Positions 1 through 4,959 of a stretch of 6,142 nucleotides of DNA are shown here, one piece after another; position 1 is the first letter of the stretch; each line of letters opens with the position of its first letter. Origin of the DNA: Bacillota bacterium (lineage in GTDB: Bacteria; Bacillota; Clostridia; Peptostreptococcales; Anaerovoracaceae); the NCBI GenBank assembly GCA_021443825.1, contig JABUTE010000149.1:1-6142 (forward strand), in the 5' to 3' direction. The notes below the pieces were generated by a model, which saw only the letters and a program-made list of their open reading frames with translations, had not been told where the DNA came from and did no database searches. Made by a program: the position numbers and the translations under genes.

Positions 1-991
1 TAAGCTGAAGACCGGCGACATGATCGAATGCATCGCACGCGAGCCTGGCGACGGCGACAAGTTCGGCGCGCTGCTCTTCGTAAAGACAGTCAACGGGGAG
101 GAACCCGGCGCTGCTATCCGAAGAAAGGATTTCGCCGATCTGACCCCCATCTATCCCGACGAGCGCATCAATCTGGAAAAGGGCAGCAATGCTCTTTCCA
201 TGCGCATGACCGATCTGATCGCACCCATCGGCAAGGGCCAAAGAGGCCTGATCGTCGCTCCCCCCAAGGCCGGAAAGACCACCCTCTTAAAGCAGATCGC
301 CCAGAGCATCGAAAGCCAGGGCATCGACGCCGAGCTGCTCGTGCTGCTCATCGATGAGCGCCCCGAAGAGGTCACCGACATGAAGCGGTCCATCAAGGGC
401 AATGTGATCTATTCCACCTTTGATGAGCAGCCGGCCAACCACGTGAAGGTGGCGGAAATGGTGCTTGCCAGAGCCCAGCGCCTGGTAGAGCACGGAAAAG
501 ACGTGATCATATTGCTGGATTCCATCACCAGGCTGGCCCGTGCCTACAACCTGGTGGAACCCCCTTCGGGAAGGACCCTGTCGGGCGGTCTGGATCCCGC
601 CGCGCTGTATAAGCCGAAAAAGTTCTTCGGCGCCGCCCGCAAAATGGAAGAAGGCGGCAGCATCACCATTCTTGCCACCGCCCTCATCGAGACCGGAAGC
701 CGCATGGACGACATGATCTTCGAGGAATTCAAGGGTACCGGCAACATGGAGCTTCACCTGGACCGCAAGCTTTCCGAAAAGCGGATCTTCCCGGCCATCA
801 ACCTGAACAAGTCGGGCACCCGCCGCGAGGATATGCTGATGAGCCCGGAAGAGCTGGAGGCCGTCTGGCTCATGCGCCGCGCCGTTGCCGACATGGGCAT
901 TCAGGATGCCACCGAAAAGATCGTCTTCGAGCTGCAGCACAGCAAGAAAAACGCTGAATTTATCGAACGCTTCAGAAAGATAAGAATGTAA
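1..991 (+). CDS. rho: Transcription termination factor Rho (C-terminal ~330 residues, 5' end outside window)
   Basis: Rho is a hexameric RNA-dependent ATPase/translocase that releases RNA polymerase from untranslated transcripts in the cytoplasm. The frame is open from base 2, upstream of the first ATG at 20, so the gene is truncated by the window edge and that ATG is internal. Counting residues from base 20: the end of the primary RNA-binding domain (about 1-45), Walker A APPKAGKT (80-87), the DERPEEV segment with the catalytic-type Glu (about 113), Walker B VIILLDSITRLARAYN (162-177), Q-loop RTLSGGLD (185-192), R-loop KGTGNMELHLDRK (238-250), and two Arg equivalent to E. coli R353 and R366 (R255, R268; same 13-residue spacing). 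All ATPase and translocation motifs visible here are intact. The C-terminus ERFRKIRM is normal for Firmicutes. The stop lies 3 nt before the DUF1385 start, so the two are probably cotranscribed. Confidence 0.98.
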   Translation, partial: KLKTGDMIECIAREPGDGDKFGALLFVKTVNGEEPGAAIRRKDFADLTPIYPDERINLEKGSNALSMRMTDLIAPIGKGQRGLIVAPPKAGKTTLLKQIAQSIESQGIDAELLVLLIDERPEEVTDMKRSIKGNVIYSTFDEQPANHVKVAEMVLARAQRLVEHGKDVIILLDSITRLARAYNLVEPPSGRTLSGGLDPAALYKPKKFFGAARKMEEGGSITILATALIETGSRMDDMIFEEFKGTGNMELHLDRKLSEKRIFPAINLNKSGTRREDMLMSPEELEAVWLMRRAVADMGIQDATEKIVFELQHSKKNAEFIERFRKIRM

Positions 992-994
992 TTT

Positions 995-2068
995 ATGGAT
1001 CTTAACAGAATTTTTATGAAAAACGCTTCGCCTACCAAGGTGGGCGGGCAGGCGATCCTGGAGGGGCTGATGATGCAGGGCGCAAGAGCCATCGCCATCG
1101 CCATCCGTGAGCCTGCCGGCGGCATTCATCTTACCGTCGAGCCCATCAAACCGGCGGGCCGCTGGAAGAAACTGCCTGTGATCCGGGGCGTCATCGCCTT
1201 CGTCAACAGCCTGGTGCGGGGCACCGGTGTGCTGCTCTATTCCGCCGAGGTGCTGGAGCAGCTGGAAGAGACCCAGGGCGAAGGGGCCGGCGAGCACAAG
1301 CCGGAAGAAAAAGGAAAGTTCGAGCAGTTCATCGAATCGAAATTCGGTGAAAAGGCAGCCCTCAACTTCGTGCTCTACAGCTCGGTGGTGCTTTCCATCG
1401 TTTTGTCGGTGGGCGTCTTCGTGATCCTTCCCACGGTTTTGATGAACTGGCTGAAGGGCGTCGGCCTCGAAAACGTGGTGCTGCTCAACCTGATCGAGGG
1501 ATGTGTGCGCATCGCCATGTTCGTCATCTATGTGCTGGCAGTTTCCCGCATGGAAGAGATCCATCGGGTGTTTCAATATCACGGGGCTGAGCACAAGACC
1601 ATCCATTGCTACGAAAACGGGTTGGAGCTGACGCCGGAGAACGCACAGAGCTTTTATACCCTGCATCCCCGCTGCGGAACCAGCTTTCTCATGTTCGTCA
1701 TGGTGATCTCGCTGCTGGTCTTTTCGCTGATGGGCTGGCCGGGCCTGGTGCAGCGCATCCTGTCCCGTCTGCTGCTGATTCCGGTGGTGGCAGGTCTTTC
1801 CTACGAGCTTTTGCAATTCACCGGGCGCCATAACAACGCTTGCGTCAAGGCGCTGAGCCTTCCCGGCATCTATCTGCAGAAGATCACCACCGCAGAGCCC
1901 GATCTGAAGCAGCTGGAGGTAGCCATCGCCGCCATGAACGCGGTGCTGCCTTCGCAGCACGACCCAAGCCTGCCCGTAGAATATTGGGTGGGAACCATTC
2001 AGCCCGACGGCACCTTCGTAAAAGACGAAGAAGCAACGAAGGCTTATATCGAAAGTAAAAAGAAATAG
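995..2068 (+). CDS. DUF1385 family membrane protein (YqhQ-like)
   Basis: This 357-residue protein matches the DUF1385 family (B. subtilis YqhQ), an integral membrane family of unsettled function. Family signatures are visible: VGGQAILEGLMMQG near the N-terminus (16-29), FQYHGAEHKTIHCYENG (193-209), HPRCGTSF (224-231) and a PGIYLQKITTAEPD segment (290-303). Four hydrophobic stretches at about 124-146, 161-184, 229-249 and 252-272 indicate membrane helices. The conserved His, Cys and Glu residues could suggest metal binding, but that is inference. An acidic, charged linker (about 88-120) precedes the first helix. The start at 995 is 3 nt after the rho stop, with only a weak purine-rich RBS within the end of rho (around 974-984); an in-frame ATG at 1016 is an alternative. 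Position behind rho is typical in clostridia. An intrinsic terminator follows 20 nt after the stop. Confidence 0.93.
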   Translation: MDLNRIFMKNASPTKVGGQAILEGLMMQGARAIAIAIREPAGGIHLTVEPIKPAGRWKKLPVIRGVIAFVNSLVRGTGVLLYSAEVLEQLEETQGEGAGEHKPEEKGKFEQFIESKFGEKAALNFVLYSSVVLSIVLSVGVFVILPTVLMNWLKGVGLENVVLLNLIEGCVRIAMFVIYVLAVSRMEEIHRVFQYHGAEHKTIHCYENGLELTPENAQSFYTLHPRCGTSFLMFVMVISLLVFSLMGWPGLVQRILSRLLLIPVVAGLSYELLQFTGRHNNACVKALSLPGIYLQKITTAEPDLKQLEVAIAAMNAVLPSQHDPSLPVEYWVGTIQPDGTFVKDEEATKAYIESKKK

Positions 2069-2088
2069 CTCGAACAAACAGCAATAAA

Positions 2089-2125
2089 CCCCCGCAGCCT
2101 GTGAAAAGGGACTGCGGGGGTTTTT
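2089..2125 (+). terminator. Intrinsic terminator of the rho-DUF1385 unit
   Basis: A perfect 9-bp stem CCCCCGCAG (2089-2097) / CTGCGGGGG (2112-2120) is followed by TTTTT (2121-2125). A further CCT/AGG pairing (2098-2100 with 2107-2109) can shorten the loop. It lies 20 nt after the DUF1385 stop codon, as expected for the end of this transcript. Upstream AAA pairs with the first T residues, so some activity on the opposite strand is possible. Confidence 0.93.
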
Positions 2126-2151
2126 ATACGGGTGTGGGGAGGGGGACAATC

Positions 2152-2181
2152 AAAAAGCTGACCGCAAGGGGTCTGCTTTTT
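2152..2181. terminator. Second terminator-like hairpin, symmetric A-tract/T-tract
   Basis: AAAAAGC (2152-2158), a T, then GACC (2160-2163) pair with GGTC (2170-2173), a T, then GCTTTTT (2175-2181). The result is an 11-bp hairpin with one T-T mismatch and a 6-nt loop. A and T tracts on both sides make it terminator-like on either strand. It is only about 26 nt beyond the DUF1385 terminator. It may be a back-up, or the terminator of whatever gene once ran leftward on the - strand here. Which transcript it serves cannot be told from the sequence. Confidence 0.7.
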
Positions 2182-2214
2182 ATACAGCAACGGGGCAAGA
2201 TTGCCTCTAATTCG

Positions 2215-2493
2215 ATTTTGATATGAATATCTTAAAATATTCCTGATAACTGTTGTAAACGAATGTGGCATGCTCTTCATGTAAAAATAAGAGTAATTAC
2301 AACCGGTGCACTTCCACCGACGTTGGCTCGCTTTCAGTACGGTGCAGTAACCATCCTGGAAAATGGGATGGTCAACAGTCCGTGCTTTGATTCCCTTGGA
2401 ATACATCCTGCAGCCACAGGCAGGGCAAAACGCCGGAACGAGAATCTTATCGACAGTAATCTCCCTCATCGAACTTTTTTCTGCTGTTTTCAC
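2215..2493 (-). pseudogene. Truncated ISL3-family transposase, N-terminal zinc-finger fragment
   Basis: On the - strand an open frame encodes MREITVDKILVPAFCPACG, then a segment with HPIFQDGYCTVL and RRWKCTGC. A CxxC pair, a 'HPI' strand and an R-R-W-x-C-xx-C pair form the layout of the zinc-binding N-terminal domain of ISL3-type transposases. Nothing after the second CxxC (below about 2293) looks like the helix-turn-helix or DDE catalytic part. A complete ISL3 transposase is around 400 or more residues, so most of it is missing. A GTG at 2491-2493 has a fair RBS (GGGAAGAGG) just upstream; ATG 2467-2469 and TTG 2524-2526 are alternatives. The frame stays open to 2044, but there it runs antisense through the DUF1385 terminator and tail, which is not credible coding. 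The stretch is visibly richer in A+T than its neighbours, consistent with an imported, decaying insertion sequence. I am fairly sure of the family, less of the exact boundaries. Confidence 0.68.
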
Positions 2494-2549
2494 GCGCCGC
2501 CTCTTCCCGAACCCTTTACCGCTCAAAAACAGGTATGGATTTTACCAAT

Positions 2550-2590
2550 ACTCCGAGTAAAATAAAGTGCAACTTTAGAAAACTCGGAGT
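2550..2590. repeat. 41-bp nested palindrome (repeat copy A)
   Basis: Outer arms ACTCCGAGT (2550-2558) and ACTCGGAGT (2582-2590) are perfect 9-bp inverted repeats. Inside them TAAAGT (2563-2568), GCA, ACTTTA (2572-2577) form a second 6-bp dyad. The right part (2559-2590) recurs with few changes as copy B at 2612-2643. It lies about 57 bp upstream of the likely start of the transposase remnant, where an insertion-sequence end would be expected. It is most likely a terminal or subterminal repeat of that element, or a MITE-like relic. There is no T-run after it, so it is not a good terminator. Confidence 0.75.
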
Positions 2591-2611
2591 GTTACATCGG
2601 AATTTACGATC

Positions 2612-2643
2612 AAAATAAAGTCGCACTTTAGAAATCTCGGAAT
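2612..2643. repeat. Palindromic repeat copy B
   Basis: AAAATAAAGT, CGC, ACTTTAGAAA and then CTCGGAAT align with copy A (2559-2590), with differences mainly in the 3-nt centre of the dyad and single bases in the right arm. The core dyad TAAAGT (2616-2621) / ACTTTA (2625-2630) is exactly shared; the left outer arm of copy A is not. Between the copies, TCGGAGTGTTACA (2584-2596) and TCGGAATTTACGA (2597-2609) are themselves a degenerate tandem pair. Two spaced copies at an element end would fit transposase-binding sites, but this is inference. Confidence 0.7.
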
Positions 2644-2645
2644 CA

Positions 2646-2731
2646 GCCCGCCTTCTGCCGGGCAAAGGGCCTGCGGATATTCAAGTCACGCAGCTCTCGT
2701 CCCAGCCTCTGCCTCTTCTCCCAACCAACTC
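2646..2731. other. GC-rich non-coding stretch with short stems, no gene seen
   Basis: This stretch between the repeats and the terminator at 2732 has no credible start codon with RBS. It can form GCCCG (2646-2650) / CGGGC (2659-2663) and CTGCG (2671-2675) / CGCAG (2689-2693), followed by a pyrimidine-rich run (about 2693-2730). The second stem has a 13-nt loop, so it is not a tRNA T-arm. It could be the 3' part of a small RNA ending at the next terminator, or simply the tail of a deleted gene. I see nothing decisive. Confidence 0.35.
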
Positions 2732-2756
2732 AAGCCGCCTTTCGGGGCGGCTTTTT
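2732..2756 (+). terminator. Intrinsic terminator, + strand, without an obvious gene
   Basis: AAGCCGCC (2732-2739), loop TTTCGG, GGCGGCTT (2746-2753), with T residues running to 2756. The stem is a perfect 8 bp with a UUCG-like loop. No intact + strand gene lies between this and the DUF1385 terminator 600 bp upstream, so it is either orphaned by deletion or ends a small transcript. It may also help insulate DUF1275 from the left side. Confidence 0.87.
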
Positions 2757-2785
2757 GCATGCGCTTCTGCCGTCGTTTGGGCACG

Positions 2786-2817
2786 AAAAAAGAGGCTGTG
2801 CAGTGCTACGCAGCCTC
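2786..2817 (-). terminator. Intrinsic terminator of the DUF1275 gene
   Basis: Read on the - strand: GAGGCTG (2817-2811), an inner G-T and C-G pair, a loop of about 8 nt, CAGCCTC (2798-2792), then six T residues (2791-2786). It sits 44 nt after the stop codon of the - strand DUF1275 gene, in the right orientation and at a normal distance. Confidence 0.9.
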
Positions 2818-2861
2818 TCGTGATCCATTCGGATTCGTTTCTAATGCTCGCAACGCGTCCC

Positions 2862-3563
2862 CTATTCTCCCCAGTTATCTTTTAAGTGGTTGCCGTGGCG
2901 ATCGTCGATGTACAGCAGCAGGGCGGCGGCAAGAAGCAGGGCTGCTGCGGGCAGGGTGGCAGCAAGGCCCAGAACGCGGCAGACCACGGTACTGGTCATG
3001 AGGCCCAGAGGAAAGGCTCCCGCAACGATGCAAAACAGCAGAAAATAGCCCCAGCGCGACTTGGCCACCGCGTCGTAGAGAAACTGGCCCGCATAGCGGA
3101 TGTTGCCCGAAAAGATGGTGGTGCTGAAGGGAATGCCCAGCCACAGCACGAACTGGTTCAATTGAAAGCCGGCAATAAAGGCGAAGGCCATGTAGGCCGG
3201 ATATTCAGGCAAACGCACGAAGGCCAGCACGGCCAGATATCCGGCTTCAAACAGCAGCGAGCGGATGCGCACATCTCCTTTGATCAGCTTTCCCTGGGGC
3301 AGATCCTTCATAAAAGCGCCGAAAAAGGCGCCCAGAATGCCGAAGAGCATCAAAACACCCAAAGGCTTTGCCGAGGCCCAGTCGCCGTTGGCCAGAAAGA
3401 TGGAGAACTTGGAGATGTTTCCCGTGTGGTTGTTTCCCAAAAAACCGTAATTGGCCCAGGTGTAGCCGTTGAGGTAGCCGCCGGTCAGGGTGAGCAGCCA
3501 CAGAAACAGGCTGGACTGCGCCAGGGCTCCGAGGGTGTGTCTTTTCGTTTGCCGGTCTGCCAT
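2862..3563 (-). CDS. DUF1275 (YoaK-like) integral membrane protein
   Basis: This 233-residue protein fits the YoaK/DUF1275 family of small membrane proteins in length and motifs; their transport substrate is not established. Family hallmarks are GGYLNGYTW followed by NNHTGNISK (28-52) and a second TTIFSGNIR motif (148-156), the paired 'TGN' signatures of each half. About six hydrophobic helices are visible (roughly 15-34, 65-86, 102-118, 122-142, 171-192, 194-218), with a short charged tail ending in DRHGNHLKDNWGE. The start is supported by AGAAAGG 7 nt upstream (3571-3577) and an extended -10 promoter at 3623-3631. A terminator follows at 2786-2817, so it is a single-gene unit. It is transcribed against all its neighbours and lies beside insertion-sequence debris, which suggests later arrival between DUF1385 and prmC. 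Its job cannot be inferred from the context. Confidence 0.9.
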   Translation of the reverse strand: MADRQTKRHTLGALAQSSLFLWLLTLTGGYLNGYTWANYGFLGNNHTGNISKFSIFLANGDWASAKPLGVLMLFGILGAFFGAFMKDLPQGKLIKGDVRIRSLLFEAGYLAVLAFVRLPEYPAYMAFAFIAGFQLNQFVLWLGIPFSTTIFSGNIRYAGQFLYDAVAKSRWGYFLLFCIVAGAFPLGLMTSTVVCRVLGLAATLPAAALLLAAALLLYIDDRHGNHLKDNWGE

Positions 3564-3584
3564 TGCAAGGCCTTTCTGCGCGCA

Positions 3585-3613
3585 TTGCGCCGCGAGTCAA
3601 AATAGAGTAAAAT
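3585..3613 (+). promoter_or_regulatory. Candidate prmC promoter, overlapping the divergent DUF1275 promoter
   Basis: TTGCGC (3585-3590), exactly 17 nt, then TAAAAT (3608-3613), which matches the -10 consensus at 5 of 6 positions; the -35 keeps TTG only. The predicted start is near 3620, about 40 nt before prmC. It would give prmC its own transcription now that it is cut off from DUF1385. Confidence 0.5.
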
Positions 3614-3622
3614 AGCACAGAA

Positions 3623-3631
3623 ATTATATCA
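3623..3631 (-). promoter_or_regulatory. Extended -10 promoter for the DUF1275 gene
   Basis: The - strand reads TGATATAAT, that is TG-N-TATAAT, a consensus extended -10. No good -35 is seen 16-18 nt upstream, which extended -10 promoters can tolerate. The predicted start is about 3616, giving a leader of about 53 nt before the ATG at 3563. Confidence 0.68.
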
Positions 3632-3659
3632 CCCGTTAAAGCAAAAATCGAGGGCAGCC

Positions 3660-4508
3660 ATGACGTTAGGCGACTATCAAAACCGGATCATAAAAAAACT
3701 GGAGGCCGCAGAGGTGCCCTGCGCAGACTATGAGGCACTGCAGCTTCTTATCGCCGCATCGGGCAAGACCCGCCTGCAGCTGCTTTTGGACCGGCGCACC
3801 GAGGTGGACCCCGATCTTGCACAAAGGCTGGAGCCTCTTCTAGCAGAGCGTCTTTCGGGCCGCCCCCTGCAATACATTCTGGGAAGCACCGAATTCATGG
3901 GGCTGGAGTTTCTTGTGGATGAGCGGGTGCTGATCCCCCGCCAGGATACGGAGCTGACGGCAGAAACAGCGGCCCAATGGCTGCAGGCGCGCGAAGACGG
4001 AAAAGGCCTTACCGCTTTGGATCTTTGCACCGGCTCCGGCGCGCTGGCCGTCTATTTAAAGGCTGCGTTTCCCCGGCTTAAGGTGACGGCGGCCGATATC
4101 TCACCGGACGCCCTTGAGGTTGCCGGCCGCAATGCCCGAAGAAACGGCTGCAGCGTCCGCTTCGTGCAAAGCGACCTGTTTTCTGCCGTCGAAGAATCCT
4201 TCGATCTGATCGTCACCAATCCCCCCTATATTCCGGCAGGCGACATTCCCGGCCTGATGCGCGAGGTGCGCGATCACGAGCCTCATCTGGCGCTAAACGG
4301 AGGCGACGACGGGCTGGACCTGGTGCGGCTCATTCTGCAGCAGGCGCCGGAGCACCTGACCGCAGGAGGCCTTCTTCTCATGGAGATCGGCCATCAGCAG
4401 GGCGAAGCAGTCGCCGCACTTGCCGCCCAAACAGGCGCCTATGAACAGATATCCGTAAAAAAAGACCTGAACGGCCTTGACCGGATGCTGTTTTGTATTA
4501 AAATATAG
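3660..4508 (+). CDS. prmC: Peptide chain release factor N5-glutamine methyltransferase PrmC (HemK)
   Basis: PrmC uses S-adenosylmethionine to methylate the glutamine of the GGQ motif in release factors RF1 and RF2, which makes termination of translation efficient; it is cytoplasmic. The 282-residue length is normal. A helical N-terminal domain that grips the release factor (about 1-75) is followed by RPLQYILGSTEFMGLEF (68-84), IPRQDTE (92-98), the SAM-binding motif LDLCTGSGALAV (120-131), AADISPDALEVAGRNA (144-159) and the catalytic NPPY (187-190) that holds the target glutamine. EPHLAL and GGDDGLD (207-220) and NGLDRML (271-277) complete the family pattern. The start ATG has GAGGG (3650-3654) 5 nt upstream. 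Its usual partner prfA (RF1) is not in the window on either side, and rpmE follows after 134 nt with its own promoter. In related genomes prmC often sits directly behind DUF1385; here a - strand gene and element debris separate them. Confidence 0.97.
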   Translation: MTLGDYQNRIIKKLEAAEVPCADYEALQLLIAASGKTRLQLLLDRRTEVDPDLAQRLEPLLAERLSGRPLQYILGSTEFMGLEFLVDERVLIPRQDTELTAETAAQWLQAREDGKGLTALDLCTGSGALAVYLKAAFPRLKVTAADISPDALEVAGRNARRNGCSVRFVQSDLFSAVEESFDLIVTNPPYIPAGDIPGLMREVRDHEPHLALNGGDDGLDLVRLILQQAPEHLTAGGLLLMEIGHQQGEAVAALAAQTGAYEQISVKKDLNGLDRMLFCIKI

Positions 4509-4566
4509 GGGCCGGCGGTCCTTCAAAAAAGTATCGCCAACTTCGTATTATTTCTGTGGAAAGCCC

Positions 4567-4595
4567 TTGCAATTGGTAAGACCATGTGATAATAT
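4567..4595 (+). promoter_or_regulatory. rpmE: Candidate rpmE promoter
   Basis: TTGCAA (4567-4572), 17 nt, TAATAT (4590-4595), preceded by TGTGA. Other -10 registers are possible (GATAAT 4588-4593 or TATAAC 4593-4598), so the exact start is uncertain by a few bases around 4602. No terminator is evident between prmC and here, so read-through from prmC may add to expression. Confidence 0.6.
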
Positions 4596-4601
4596 AACAA
4601 G

Positions 4602-4634
4602 GCTTGTTAAAAGCAGTAATTGTGGAAAAGGAGG
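4602..4634 (+). promoter_or_regulatory. rpmE: rpmE leader: small hairpin and strong RBS
   Basis: GCTT (4602-4605), loop GTTAA, AAGC (4611-4614) can form a small stem near the predicted RNA start. It is followed by AAAGGAGG (4627-4634), 8 nt before the ATG at 4643. This near-perfect RBS selects 4643 over the upstream in-frame ATG at 4604. L31 is known in several bacterial groups to control its own mRNA through leader structures; whether this short leader does so is inference. Confidence 0.5.
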
Positions 4635-4642
4635 ACAGAACG

Positions 4643-4843
4643 ATGAAAGAAGGCATCCATCCCCAGTATAAAGACTGCAAGGTAACCTGTGCCTGCGGAA
4701 ACACATTTATGACTAAGTCCCTGAAGGACGAAATCCGTCTTGATGTCTGCTCCCAGTGCCATCCTTTCTTTACTGGTCAGCAGAAGTTTGTCAATCGCGG
4801 CGGACGTGTTGAAAAGTTCAAGAAGAAGTTCAATCTTGAATAA
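4643..4843 (+). CDS. rpmE: 50S ribosomal protein L31, zinc-binding type
   Basis: L31 is a small protein of the large ribosomal subunit that helps form an intersubunit bridge. The 66-residue product begins MKEGIHPQYKDCKVTCACGN and carries the C+ (zinc) signature: C16-x-C18 and C36-xx-C39 followed by HPFFTG (40-45). NRGGRVEKFKKKF (51-63) is the usual rRNA-binding basic tail. All four zinc ligands are present, so this is the zinc-containing form and not the zinc-free, Zur-controlled paralogue. The start is fixed by the GGAGG box and by the family N-terminus MK-GIHP. In many Firmicutes rpmE follows rho; here it follows prmC and has its own promoter and terminator. Confidence 0.97.
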   Translation: MKEGIHPQYKDCKVTCACGNTFMTKSLKDEIRLDVCSQCHPFFTGQQKFVNRGGRVEKFKKKFNLE

Positions 4844-4870
4844 TACAGACTACCGAAGATCGATCATTGA

Positions 4871-4895
4871 CCCGGCTTGCAAAAAGCCGGGTTTT
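4871..4895 (+). terminator. Intrinsic terminator of rpmE
   Basis: CCCGGCTT (4871-4878), loop GCAAA, AAGCCGGG (4884-4891), then TTTT (4892-4895) and, after GC, another TTT. The perfect 8-bp stem begins 27 nt after the rpmE stop. Confidence 0.93.
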
Positions 4896-4905
4896 GCTTT
4901 ATAAA
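4877..4905 (+). promoter_or_regulatory. Candidate promoter embedded in the rpmE terminator
   Basis: TTGCAA (4877-4882, in the stem end and loop of the terminator), exactly 17 nt, then TATAAA (4900-4905; 5 of 6 consensus). It has the same -35 hexamer as the candidate rpmE promoter. The predicted start is about 4912, just ahead of the 390-aa gene, which otherwise has no visible promoter. Confidence 0.55.
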
Positions 4906-4959
4906 AGAACCATGAATACGAAGATGCGACTGGCAGGAGGCCCGCCCAGGCGGCTGCCG

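Noticed and set aside
287..2149. 620-residue open frame on the - strand opposite rho and DUF1385
   Set aside because: It is antisense to two well-supported genes, is rich in His/Gln/Asp as expected of a reverse-complement shadow of GC-rich coding DNA, and matches no family.
2550..2643. CRISPR array
   Set aside because: There are only two imperfect copies with a single short interval and no cas genes; the palindromes fit an element end better.
2671..2693. tRNA T-arm or tRNA fragment
   Set aside because: The stem CTGCG/CGCAG has a 13-nt loop, not 7, and no acceptor or anticodon arm can be drawn around it.
2886..3605. 239-residue + strand open frame opposite DUF1275
   Set aside because: It is antisense to a clear membrane protein with family motifs and is a Gln/Gly/Lys-rich shadow sequence.
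4604..4642. Upstream start giving L31 a 13-residue extension
   Set aside because: The extension is translated from the RBS region itself and the family N-terminus begins at the ATG at 4643.
4867..4911. N-terminal extension of the 390-aa protein across the terminator
   Set aside because: The first codons would be read through the rpmE terminator hairpin and the putative promoter, so a start that early is not credible.
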